Part shown: positions 27,777 to 34,295 of the stretch, in pieces
How the letters are laid out: each line of letters starts with the position of its first letter
Position numbering within the stretch: the stretch's first letter is position 1
Assembly (NCBI GenBank): GCA_021790275.1
Contig: JAJYIB010000003.1
Span: 1-34,295, forward strand
DNA: 34,295 bases
Direction: 5' to 3'
Source: a bacterium
Lineage (GTDB): Bacteria; Patescibacteriota; Minisyncoccia; UBA10092
Notes under the pieces: model-generated
Databases searched by the model: none
Told to the model about the DNA's origin: nothing
What the model saw: the letters and a program-made list of their open reading frames with translations, nothing else
Translations under genes and position numbers: made by a program

Positions 27777-29816
27777 TTAAATAAACAATGAAGCGAGAGC
27801 GAGCGTCAAAGTCGAAAGTAGTTTTATCAAAACGTGAAGCGAAGGACCGGCTGTGTCTTTGAACGGATCGCCGACGGTATCGCCGGTAACCGCCGCCTGA
27901 TGCGCCGGCGATTTTTTGCCGCCGAGATGCCCCGCTTCGATCCATTTTTTGGCGTTGTCCCAAGCGCCGCCGGCGTTATTCATCAACGTCGCCATCAAAA
28001 TTCCGGCAATGGTGCCGATCATTATCAAGCCGGCTTCCGCTTCCGCCCTCAACAGAATGCCGACGGCAACCGGAACGGCGACGGCCAAAACGCCCGGCAG
28101 AATCATCTGCTTCAAAGCGCCCCGCGTCGTTATATCGACGGCTCTTGAATAATCCGGCTTTTCCGTTCCTTCCATTATTCCCGGATGCTCCTTAAACTGG
28201 CGTCTGACCTCGTTTATAATCGAAAAAGCCGCCTTGCCGACAGCCCGAATCGCCAGAGACGAAAAAACAAAAACCAGCGCCGCGCCGATAAGCGCGCCGA
28301 CAAAAACTTTAATTTTCGCCAAATCGACGATTTGAATATGAACTTCGGTCAGATAAGCCGAAAAAAGCAGAAATGCCGCGAGAGACGCCGAACCGATGGC
28401 ATAGCCCTTCGTCAACGCCTTTGTAGTGTTGCCGGCGGAATCCAATTTATCCATCGTTTCTCTCATCTTGCCGGTTTCGCCCGCCATTTCGGCGATGCCG
28501 GCGCCGTTGTCGACTATCGGACCGAAAGTGTCCATCGCCAGAATATACGCCGCGGTAACAAGCATCCCGATGGTGGCGACCGCCGTGCCGTAAATTCCGC
28601 CGCCCGGAATTCCGGAGAGTAAGCCGATTTTATAAGACCCCAAAAGCGCGGCCGAAATCGCGATAACCGTAAGACCGGTCGATTCCAAACCGACGGAATA
28701 ACCGGTGATAATGTTTGTCGCGTGTCCGGTTTGCGACGCTTCGGCGATTTCTCTCACCGGCCGGAATTTCGCTTCGGTGTAATACTGAGTCAGATAAACA
28801 AAAACGATGCTGGTTAAAATTCCAATGATTCCGTCCCAAAAAAACCACATATTGCCGAGCAGAATTTTGACCGCGAAATAAAACGCGATGGCGGCAATTC
28901 CGGCCGCGACAAAATAACCGCGATTGAGCGCCGTCATCGGATCGGCGTCATTTTTCGCTCTGGCGGAAAAAACGCCGATGATCGAAGCGAGCAGGCCGCA
29001 GGCGCCCAAAACCAAAGGAAAAAGAATGCCGGAAATTCCGAAATAGGGATAAAGAGATGCGCCCAAAATCATCGCGCCGATATTTTCGGCCGCCGTCGAT
29101 TCGAAAATGTCCGCTCCGCGGCCGGCGCAATCGCCGACGTTATCGCCGACCAAGTCGGCGACCACCGCCGGATTTCTCGGATCGTCTTCCGGAATGCCGG
29201 CTTCGATCTTGCCGACCAAATCGGCGCCGACATCGGCCGCTTTGGTATAAATCCCGCCGCCGAGCTGGGAAAAAAGCGCCACCAGCGACGCACCGAAGCC
29301 ATAGCCGACGATAAGCGAAGGAATTTTGGCCGCTTCGTAGCCGAACAATCTGTAAATTTCAAAAAGCCCCGCAATACCCATTAAACTCAATGAAACGATA
29401 ATCAATCCGGAAACCGCTCCGCCCCTTAAAGCGACCGAAAGCGCTTCGCCGAAGCTGTTTTTGGCGGCGGCGGCCGAACGCGAATTGGATCGAACCGCCA
29501 CCGACATCCCGATAATTCCGGAAACCGCCGAAGATGCGGCGCCAAAAACAAACGCCAGCGCCATCTGCCAGCCCAAAACCGGTTTGCCGGAAAAATAATA
29601 AGCCGCCCACAAGCCGGCGGCGGCTATCGCGCCGATAAAGGCGATGGTTTTGTATTGACGGCCGATGAAAGCGGAAGCGCCTTCGCGAATCGCGCCGGAA
29701 ACGCGCTTCATTTCTTCGGTGCCCTGATCTTTTTTAACAAGCCAGAAAATAAAATAAACCGCAACGCCCAGCGCGATCAAAGGAAAAAACAAAGCGATAA
29801 AAATCGGATTTGGCAT
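27777..29816 (-). CDS. hppA: K+-independent membrane-bound proton-pumping pyrophosphatase
   Basis: Couples PPi hydrolysis to proton export. 679 aa, about 16 membrane helices. The substrate site has KAADVGADLVGKIEAGIPEDDPRNPAVVADLVGDNVGDCAGRGADIFES, and the C-terminal site has DNAGGAWDNAKKWIEAG and GDTVGDPFKDTAGPS. SAGNTTKALTKG carries Lys and Thr at the two positions (A460K, G463T in the usual numbering) that mark the K+-independent class. It starts 18 bases after nusA. In a small-genome fermenter it may recover energy from biosynthetic PPi. Confidence 0.95.
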   Translation of the reverse strand: MPNPIFIALFFPLIALGVAVYFIFWLVKKDQGTEEMKRVSGAIREGASAFIGRQYKTIAFIGAIAAAGLWAAYYFSGKPVLGWQMALAFVFGAASSAVSGIIGMSVAVRSNSRSAAAAKNSFGEALSVALRGGAVSGLIIVSLSLMGIAGLFEIYRLFGYEAAKIPSLIVGYGFGASLVALFSQLGGGIYTKAADVGADLVGKIEAGIPEDDPRNPAVVADLVGDNVGDCAGRGADIFESTAAENIGAMILGASLYPYFGISGILFPLVLGACGLLASIIGVFSARAKNDADPMTALNRGYFVAAGIAAIAFYFAVKILLGNMWFFWDGIIGILTSIVFVYLTQYYTEAKFRPVREIAEASQTGHATNIITGYSVGLESTGLTVIAISAALLGSYKIGLLSGIPGGGIYGTAVATIGMLVTAAYILAMDTFGPIVDNGAGIAEMAGETGKMRETMDKLDSAGNTTKALTKGYAIGSASLAAFLLFSAYLTEVHIQIVDLAKIKVFVGALIGAALVFVFSSLAIRAVGKAAFSIINEVRRQFKEHPGIMEGTEKPDYSRAVDITTRGALKQMILPGVLAVAVPVAVGILLRAEAEAGLIMIGTIAGILMATLMNNAGGAWDNAKKWIEAGHLGGKKSPAHQAAVTGDTVGDPFKDTAGPSLHVLIKLLSTLTLALASLFI

Positions 29817-29834
29817 ATTTTTAAATTTTATTTT

Positions 29835-31211
29835 TTATGCGTATTCTCTCGGCTTCAATTCTTCGTCTATTTCTTTTTCCGGCGACGGCTCGGTTTCATA
29901 ACCGGCCTGTTGTTCTTCGGACCGGTAAACCCCTTCGGCCTTATCTTCGTCTTCCGCTTCGGCGGCCATTTCTTCTTCCGCCGCCTCGGCCCCTTCTTTG
30001 ATTGCCTTTTTTTCTTCGGCCGATTCTTTTTCGATTTCTTCCGATGATTCGGGTTTGCCCTCCGCCGAAACTTTACCTTCGAGATCGGCAAGATTGGCGC
30101 CCGCGCCGACGATATCGATTTTCCATCCGGTGAGTTTGGCGGCCAGCCGCACGTTTTGGCCGGCCTTGCCGATGGCCAGCGACAGCTGATCTTCCGGAAC
30201 AAAAACTTTCGCCGAATGATGACTCGGTTCCGATTCTATTTTAATGGCTTTCGCCGGCGATATCGAATTGGAAATAAAAACTTCCGGATCTTCCGACCAC
30301 TCGATGATGTCGATTTTCTCGCCGCCGATTTCGGAAATAACGGCGGCGACGCGCGTGCCTTTTTGGCCGACGCACGAACCGATCGGATCAACGCCTTCTT
30401 CATTGGAAGCGACGGCGATTTTTGTCCGGCTGCCGGCTTCGCGCGCAATCGATTTTATTTCCACCGTTCCGGCGCCGATTTCGGGCACCTCAAGCTCGAA
30501 AAGACGCGAAATCATTTTCGGATGCGAACGCGACAAAACGATTCCCGGCCCTCTCGGATCGGAATTGACGGCTAAAATATAAAATTTCATCCGCGAACCG
30601 ACGGGATATCGTTCGCCGAAAACCTGTTCCTCTTTCGGCAAAACCGCAACCGTTCGCCCCAGATCGATAAAGATATTGTACGGCTCGATTCTTTGGATGA
30701 TGCCGCTTATCAATTCGCTTTCTTTGTCTTTATATTCGTTCCAGACCGCTTCCCGCTCCGCTTCGCGGATTCTTTGGATAATTACCTGCTTGGCGGTTTG
30801 GGCGGCGATGCGGCCGAAATCTTCGCGGGCTTCCAGCGGAAATTCCATTTCATCGCCGACGGCAATATCTTTTTTTATCTTTTTCGCGTCATCGATCATT
30901 ATGTGCCGCTCGGCATTGAACTTCACTTTTTTTTCACCTTCTTCGCTCTCGATCGCCGCCGGCGATGCAATTTCTTCTTCCTCGTCTTCCGGCTTAAGCA
31001 TCGATTCGTCGACAACGATTTTCACCTGGAAAAATTCCGCTTCGCCGGTTTTCTGATCGAATTTGGCCCGGACAATCTGGCCTTTTTCTCCATATTCTTT
31101 TTTATAAGCCGCGGCCAAAGCGATTTCCACCGTTTCAAGCACTTTCTCTTTGGGAATGCCTTTTTCTTCGGAAATCTGCCCCAAGGCCGAAGCTAGTTGT
31201 TTTAAATCCAT
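29835..31211 (-). CDS. nusA: Transcription termination/antitermination protein NusA
   Basis: 458 aa. N-terminal RNAP-binding domain ([39 protein letters not shown], then [22 protein letters not shown]), S1 domain ([27 protein letters not shown]), KH1 ([29 protein letters not shown]) and KH2 ([32 protein letters not shown]). An acidic insert ([21 protein letters not shown]) interrupts the N-domain, and an acidic Glu/Ala-rich tail of about 100 residues replaces the extra C-terminal repeats of E. coli. Two ATGs (31214, 31211) are adjacent; the upstream frame to 31289 lies in the leader. No rimP or infB beside it, unlike the usual nusA operon. Confidence 0.95.
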   Translation of the reverse strand: MDLKQLASALGQISEEKGIPKEKVLETVEIALAAAYKKEYGEKGQIVRAKFDQKTGEAEFFQVKIVVDESMLKPEDEEEEIASPAAIESEEGEKKVKFNAERHIMIDDAKKIKKDIAVGDEMEFPLEAREDFGRIAAQTAKQVIIQRIREAEREAVWNEYKDKESELISGIIQRIEPYNIFIDLGRTVAVLPKEEQVFGERYPVGSRMKFYILAVNSDPRGPGIVLSRSHPKMISRLFELEVPEIGAGTVEIKSIAREAGSRTKIAVASNEEGVDPIGSCVGQKGTRVAAVISEIGGEKIDIIEWSEDPEVFISNSISPAKAIKIESEPSHHSAKVFVPEDQLSLAIGKAGQNVRLAAKLTGWKIDIVGAGANLADLEGKVSAEGKPESSEEIEKESAEEKKAIKEGAEAAEEEMAAEAEDEDKAEGVYRSEEQQAGYETEPSPEKEIDEELKPREYA

Positions 31212-31229
31212 CATAATTTTTATTAAAAT

Positions 31230-31245
31230 AACCGAAATTTTGGTT
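31230..31245 (-). promoter_or_regulatory. Second inverted repeat in the nusA leader
   Basis: A 16-base imperfect palindrome with AACC/GGTT ends between the attenuator-like hairpin and the ATG. Weak and AT-rich; it might form an alternative fold with the upstream stem. Confidence 0.25.
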
Positions 31246-31271
31246 TTAAAAAGCCCGCGCTCGGCGGACTT
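31246..31271 (-). promoter_or_regulatory. Attenuator-like hairpin in the nusA leader
   Basis: On the minus strand, stem AAGTCCGC (31271-31264), 5-nt loop, GCGGGCTT (31258-31251, one G-T pair), then T continuing to 31248. It lies between the predicted start (about 31293) and the nusA ATG and has the form of an intrinsic terminator. Confidence 0.5.
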
Positions 31272-31299
31272 CAAAAAACGTTCATTCAATCACGCTTGT

Positions 31300-31328
31300 A
31301 TTATACGCTTCAAAAACTTCCCCGTCAA
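31300..31328 (-). promoter_or_regulatory. Sigma-70-type promoter of nusA-hppA
   Basis: On the minus strand, TTGACG (31328-31323), a 17-nt spacer and consensus TATAAT (31305-31300). The -35 contains the TGA stop of the upstream ferritin-like gene. Leader about 80 nt. Confidence 0.8.
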
Positions 31329-31609
31329 CTTTTCGTTTTTTCCTTCACTTCTTCACCGCCTTTAACCAATTCTTCCGATTGCTCCCCGTCTTCTTTCAAA
31401 AGTAAAGCCTGAAATTCGCCGACGTGGGTTTTTTCTTCTTTCGCCACGTCCAAAAGAATTTTTTTAATGGCCGCGCTATCGGCCATCGTCGCCATCTGTT
31501 CGTATAAATTAACCGCGTCGAGTTCGGCGATTATCCCGGCACGCAAAATTTCTTTATCCAGATCTTCTTTTTTTATTTTTTCCAAATTTACCGGAATTTG
31601 CGACAGCAT
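31325..31609 (-). CDS. EncFtn-type ferritin-like protein
   Basis: 94 aa, two helices plus an acidic tail. LRAGIIAELDAVNLYEQMA and KKILLDVAKEEKTHVGEFQALLL match, as I recall them, the ferritin-like cargo domains found with or fused to encapsulins in Thermotoga and Pyrococcus. The iron ligands are Glu29, Glu59 and His62 (ExxH in EEKTH). Such proteins assemble so that the diiron site forms between subunits, and oxidise and store iron. No encapsulin shell gene is in the window and no shell-targeting peptide is evident at the KEKTKS end. Has its own promoter with a palindrome over the -10. Confidence 0.85.
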   Translation of the reverse strand: MLSQIPVNLEKIKKEDLDKEILRAGIIAELDAVNLYEQMATMADSAAIKKILLDVAKEEKTHVGEFQALLLKEDGEQSEELVKGGEEVKEKTKS

Positions 31610-31636
31610 TTTTTAAATACGATAAATTTTAATCGC

Positions 31637-31651
31637 TTTGATTATATCAAA
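31637..31651. promoter_or_regulatory. Candidate operator over the ferritin promoter
   Basis: Perfect inverted repeat TTTGAT-TAT-ATCAAA centred on the -10 hexamer of the ferritin-like gene. A regulator bound here would block RNA polymerase. It does not match Fur, DtxR or PerR boxes. Confidence 0.4.
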
Positions 31652-31669
31652 AAATAAAAAATAATTCAA
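31641..31669 (-). promoter_or_regulatory. Sigma-70-type promoter of the ferritin-like gene
   Basis: On the minus strand, TTGAAT (31669-31664), a 17-nt spacer and consensus TATAAT (31646-31641). Leader about 25 nt. Confidence 0.75.
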
Positions 31670-31683
31670 AACAATAATATGCG

Positions 31684-31718
31684 AAAACAAATAAAATCCC
31701 GCGCCGGCCGGCGCGGGA
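31684..31718 (-). terminator. Intrinsic terminator of the sigma factor gene
   Basis: A perfect 22-base palindrome at 31697-31718 (arm TCCCGCGCCGG, so the real loop is about 4 nt), followed on the minus strand by TTTTATTTGTTTT. Confidence 0.75.
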
Positions 31719-31738
31719 AAAGCAGTTTTATTTTTTCT

Positions 31739-32725
31739 TCATTTTCCTTCCTTCTTGAATTCAATCCGGTATTCATTACAATAAATACGGATTAATGCTT
31801 TAAGTTTTGTCAAGGCCTTAACCTGCATTTGCCGCACCCGTTCGCGGGTAACGCCCATAATATCTCCGATTGCCTGCAGTGTGAGCGGCTTGCAACCGAT
31901 GCCGAATCTTTTTCTGATAACAAATTCCCATTTCGGATCCAACCGCTTTAACAGAGATGAAATTTTCTTCGCCAATTTCGCCTGGTCCATCGACTCTATA
32001 ATCGACGATTCGGATAAGGCCGAACCGTCGGCCAAAAAATCTTTCAACGAATCGTCGTTATCGCCGTCTCCGACCGGCAATTCCAGCGAAATCGGATTGA
32101 AAGACGCATTCAACAAGCGTGAAATATATTTTTCCGACGTGTTGAAATATTGCGCCGCCTCTTCGATCGACATGCGCTTCTTATCTATTTTGCGGAGCAT
32201 CTCGACAGCATGCACCGGAACGCGTATCGGACGACCCTTTTCGATAATGGCGCGGCCGATGGCTTGTCTTATCCAAACCACCGCATACGTGGAGAAGCGG
32301 AAATCGACATCGATATCGAACTTCTCGATGCAGTGGTACAATCCGAATACTCCCTCCTGTATCAAGTCGTTCATTTCCAAACTGCCGCTTCGGGCTTCGT
32401 ACAAACCCGCAAATTTTACGACCAGACGGATATTCCCCTCCACGATTTCATCGCGCAAAGCGGCGATTTGCTTTTGCGCTTTGGCGGATTTTTTCCGTTC
32501 AAGCGAGCGCATCCGTCTTATTTTTTCAATCGTTTCGTCGCTTCTTAAGTAAGAAATGCGTCTCGCATCTTTAAAAAAATAAGCCAATGCCGACTTGGGA
32601 TCACTTACAGCCGTTTCAACTTCTTCCAATACCGGCGCCGGCTCCGAATCCGGCGCATTGTTTAAATCCGATTCGCCTGCCGCGTCGGATAACTCGAAAA
32701 TATCTTTCTTCCTTTTCATTGTCAT
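31739..32725 (-). CDS. RNA polymerase sigma factor, sigma-70 family (RpoD-like)
   Basis: 328 aa. After an acidic N-terminus, region 1.2 is divergent (DPKSALAYFFKDARRISYL). Region 2 has EGNIRLVVKFAGLY, LIQEGVFGLYHCIEKFDIDVDFRFSTYAVVWIRQAIGRAI, region 3 RPIRVPVHAVEMLRKI, and region 4 LDPKWEFVIRKRFGIG then LTLQAIGDIMGVTRERVRQMQVKALTKLK. Regions 2-4 are complete, so it binds -10 and -35 elements. In region 2.4 the Trp that flips the -11 base in primary sigma factors (W433 of E. coli) is Val150, and T440 is Gly157. It may be the primary factor of a divergent lineage or a group 2 factor. Start ATG 32725, five bases after GGAGG. Confidence 0.92.
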   Translation of the reverse strand: MTMKRKKDIFELSDAAGESDLNNAPDSEPAPVLEEVETAVSDPKSALAYFFKDARRISYLRSDETIEKIRRMRSLERKKSAKAQKQIAALRDEIVEGNIRLVVKFAGLYEARSGSLEMNDLIQEGVFGLYHCIEKFDIDVDFRFSTYAVVWIRQAIGRAIIEKGRPIRVPVHAVEMLRKIDKKRMSIEEAAQYFNTSEKYISRLLNASFNPISLELPVGDGDNDDSLKDFLADGSALSESSIIESMDQAKLAKKISSLLKRLDPKWEFVIRKRFGIGCKPLTLQAIGDIMGVTRERVRQMQVKALTKLKALIRIYCNEYRIEFKKEGK

Positions 32726-32770
32726 TGCCGCCTCCGTATTATTTTGATTTTAAAGTTCGATGTCTGGCGC

Positions 32771-32791
32771 GATGCGCACTATGCGCGCATC
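32771..32791. promoter_or_regulatory. Inverted repeat at the sigma factor transcription start
   Basis: Perfect 7-bp arms GATGCGC (32771-32777) and GCGCATC (32785-32791), 7-nt centre. It spans the predicted start near 32788: an operator or a 5'-end mRNA hairpin. Confidence 0.35.
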
Positions 32792-32794
32792 CGG

Positions 32795-32823
32795 TTTATA
32801 GCAAAAAAACGCCGCACTGTAAA
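32795..32823 (-). promoter_or_regulatory. Sigma-70-type promoter of the sigma factor gene
   Basis: On the minus strand, TTTACA (32823-32818), a 17-nt spacer and TATAAA (32800-32795) preceded by TGC (extended -10). Leader about 60 nt. Confidence 0.65.
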
Positions 32824-32964
32824 GCGAGAAGTTTTGCGCAAAACACCAAGATTAAAGATGATACCGATGCGTTTGTTTGACGAAATCCGAACCTTTTTTG
32901 AACGGCATTGACGGCGCGCTGTGCGCGGCCGAATCGGTCGACAAAATTTCTGAAAGTTTAATTC

Positions 32965-33050
32965 TGGTGCGCGGGAGAGGATTTGCACCTCCACGCCCTT
33001 GCGGGCACAAGCCCCTCGAACTTGCGTGTCTGCTGTTTCACCACCCGCGC
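32965..33050 (-). tRNA. tRNA-Leu (GAG), aberrant
   Basis: Acceptor GCGCGGG/CCCGCGC is perfect, discriminator A, CCA encoded. D stem, class II variable arm (GCCCGCAAGGGC) and T stem GGAGG/CCTCT all form. The anticodon stem CAAGT/GCTTG encloses TCGAGGG, so the anticodon reads GAG with C at position 33 in place of the near-invariant U. The D loop AAACAGCAGA has A at 18 and the T loop TGCAAAT has G at 55, so the G18-Psi55 pair is replaced. It could be a specialised, poorly translating tRNA or a decaying gene. Confidence 0.8.
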
Positions 33051-33071
33051 TCGATATTTATTTTAACACTT

Positions 33072-33512
33072 TTATTTTTCCGAAGAAATTTCTTCCGCCG
33101 ATTCGTTCTCTGTAATCTCGGGAGTTTTGACAGCCGGAGCGGCGACCGGAGCCACGGCTTCGGCAAGCTCCACCCGTTTCATCTTGGCTTGTTTACCGAT
33201 ACGATCGCGAAGATAATAAAGTTTGGCGCGGCGCACTTTCGCCTGCGACAAAATTTCGATTTTTTCTATAGCCGGTGTATGGAACGGAAAAATTCTTTCG
33301 ATACCGACTCCGCCCGAAACTTTGCGAACGGTAAAAGCGCCCGTTTTCCCGCGGCCGTGCTTGACGGCGATAACAATTCCTTCGAATGCCTGCAAGCGCT
33401 CTTTGTCGCCCTCCTTCACTTTTTGCCAGACGCGGATTTTCATCCCCGATCTTATTTCGGGAACGTCTTTTTTGAGATTATTATTGTCGAATGATTTTAT
33501 TTTATCGGTCAT
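33072..33512 (-). CDS. rplS: 50S ribosomal protein L19
   Basis: 146 aa: the conserved core (VPEIRSGMKIRVWQKVKEGDKERLQAFEGIVIAVKHGRG, then TFTVRKVS-like AFTVRKVSGGVGIERIFPFHTPAIEKIEIL and VRRAKLYYLRDRIGKQAKMK) equals the whole of E. coli L19 (115 aa). About 30 extra C-terminal residues are Ala/Pro/Glu-rich. L19 sits at the 30S-50S interface. The frame is open to 33566, but the ATG at 33512 starts the family N-terminus. The usual neighbours trmD, rimM and rpsP are absent. Confidence 0.96.
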   Translation of the reverse strand: MTDKIKSFDNNNLKKDVPEIRSGMKIRVWQKVKEGDKERLQAFEGIVIAVKHGRGKTGAFTVRKVSGGVGIERIFPFHTPAIEKIEILSQAKVRRAKLYYLRDRIGKQAKMKRVELAEAVAPVAAPAVKTPEITENESAEEISSEK

Positions 33513-33587
33513 AAAAGTTAAAAATTTTCTCTCATAAAAACTGCATAACAAACTATCGGCTCGCAATTCAACTCGGCCATTATGCCA

Positions 33588-34295
33588 CTATTTTTCCAGT
33601 TCCGTCAACACTTTTTTCAAATCTTCCGGCAGGCCGGCTTCAAAAGCGAACGAGCGGCCGCCAAGGGAAAAGACCAGATAAAACGCATGAAGAAACTGAC
33701 GATGCAGACCTTGCGGAGCTTCCCGTCCTTTACCATAAACTTTATCGCCCGCCACCGGATGGCCAAGCGATGCCATCTGCACTCTTATCTGATGCATTCG
33801 GCCGGTTTTCGGAAAAACTTCCATTAAAGAATAGCTTTTGAATTTTTCAACGAGTTTGTATTCGGTAATCGCCAGTTTTCCTTTCATTTCTTTCGATTTT
33901 TGTTTTTCCGGCCGCGCGATGATTCTTTTGCGAAAATCTTTCGGCGATCTGATAATTTCTGAAATTATTTCTCCCGATTCCTTTTTCGGCCGCCCCCAAA
34001 CCAGCGCCAGATATTTTTTGACCACCCGCTTTTCCTGCCATTCTTTTTTTAAATTTTCGAAAGTTTTCTGGTTTTTGGCGACAACCATAAGACCGGATGT
34101 GTCCTTGTCGAGCCGATGCACGATGCCCGGACGAACCGGATCTTCGCCGACGTTTTTTATTTCCGGCCAGCGCGCGACAAGAGCGTTGACCAAAGTGTCG
34201 GCCGGCTCGTTTTCGGAAGGGTGAACCGAAATTCCCGGCTGTTTGTTTAAAACGACAATGTCGGCGTCTTCGTAAACAACGTCGAGCGGGATATT
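33588..34295 (-). CDS. 23S rRNA pseudouridine synthase, RluD/RluA family (5' end cut by window)
   Basis: 235 codons are visible and the frame runs off the right edge, so the N-terminus (often an S4 domain) lies outside. YEDADIVVLNKQPGISVHPS is the family entry to the catalytic domain. HRLDKDTSGLMVVAKN holds the catalytic Asp. GRMHQIRVQMASLGHPVAGDKVYG is the uridine/RNA-binding end, then LHRQFLHAFYLVF. This is the RluA-like architecture; RluD is the likeliest member, making pseudouridines in helix 69 of 23S rRNA. An internal TTG at 34193 is not the start. The gap to rplS is 75 bases. Confidence 0.93.
   Translation of the reverse strand, partial: NIPLDVVYEDADIVVLNKQPGISVHPSENEPADTLVNALVARWPEIKNVGEDPVRPGIVHRLDKDTSGLMVVAKNQKTFENLKKEWQEKRVVKKYLALVWGRPKKESGEIISEIIRSPKDFRKRIIARPEKQKSKEMKGKLAITEYKLVEKFKSYSLMEVFPKTGRMHQIRVQMASLGHPVAGDKVYGKGREAPQGLHRQFLHAFYLVFSLGGRSFAFEAGLPEDLKKVLTELEK

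Noticed and set aside
31212-31289. N-terminal extension of NusA from ATG 31289
   Set aside because: It would be translated through the attenuator-like hairpin, starts four bases from the predicted transcription start, and has no similarity to NusA N-termini.
33513-33587. tRNA-like stretch between rluD-type gene and rplS
   Set aside because: No acceptor or T stem can be paired; only a weak promoter-like TTGAAT/TATGCA remains.
1-34295. Genome-wide UGA recoding (code 25 or 4), suggested by the TGA in the island gene
   Set aside because: TGA ends tsaD, valS, the response regulator gene and others at the expected lengths, so it is a normal stop in this genome.

Overview
The window looks like chromosomal DNA of a Patescibacteria/CPR bacterium, most probably a Parcubacteria-type lineage. 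This is inferred from gene content and not tested against any database. The reasons are compact single-copy housekeeping genes with short products, many starts without a Shine-Dalgarno sequence, ATGA/TAATG overlaps, a sortase, two VirB2/TrbC-like pilin genes linked to a membrane-anchored solute-binding protein and an M15-like peptidase, a membrane H+-pyrophosphatase, and no outer-membrane genes. TGA is a normal stop here (tsaD, valS and others), so this is not a code-25 lineage.

Layout. 0.1-2.0 kb: cyclopropane fatty acid synthase (-) faces a single-domain response regulator (+) that overlaps a small secreted protein; the two promoters share one -35 element. 2.0-2.8 kb: tRNA-Ser(CGA), a tRNA 3' remnant and an AT-rich nucleoside deoxyribosyltransferase-like gene. 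2.8-8.6 kb (-): a secreted coiled-coil/C39-like peptidase, a Tyr/Pro-rich lipoprotein, and a MarR - membrane fusion protein - membrane fusion protein - MFS efflux operon with a clear promoter and palindromic operator. 8.7-11.4 kb (+): a small membrane protein, then tRNA-Arg(GCG) joined to recG. 11.4-13.1 kb (-): an AT-rich island with a NYN nuclease, a KTSC protein and a PD-(D/E)XK-like ORF interrupted by one in-frame TGA. 13.1-14.7 kb (-): a membrane glycosyltransferase. 14.7-19.2 kb (+): a tRNA-Glu - tsaD - valS - prsW - hsp20 operon with overlapping junctions. 19.3-21.1 kb (-): murD and a small unknown gene. 21.2-24.0 kb (-): tRNA-Leu(UAG), a sortase overlapping the gene for a DIGTY-repeat surface protein (its probable substrate), and a single-pass protein of unknown function. 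24.2-27.7 kb (-): methyltransferase, solute-binding protein, VirB2-like/M15 peptidase fusion and two VirB2-like pilins. 27.8-31.3 kb (-): nusA and a K+-independent H+-pyrophosphatase. 31.3-34.3 kb (-): an EncFtn-type ferritin, a sigma-70 factor, an aberrant tRNA-Leu(GAG), rplS and an rluD-family gene cut by the window edge.

No single cassette is plainly a new defence or mobile system. The most unusual items are the tRNA-mRNA fusions at recG and tsaD, the tRNA-Leu(GAG) with A18, C33 and G55, the TGA-interrupted nuclease in the AT-rich island, in-frame palindrome or repeat insertions in recG, murD and tsaD, an attenuator-like hairpin in the nusA leader, and the sortase/repeat-protein and VirB2/M15/SBP envelope loci. 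No gene-free stretch exceeds about 250 bases. All promoters, terminators and start choices were read by eye.
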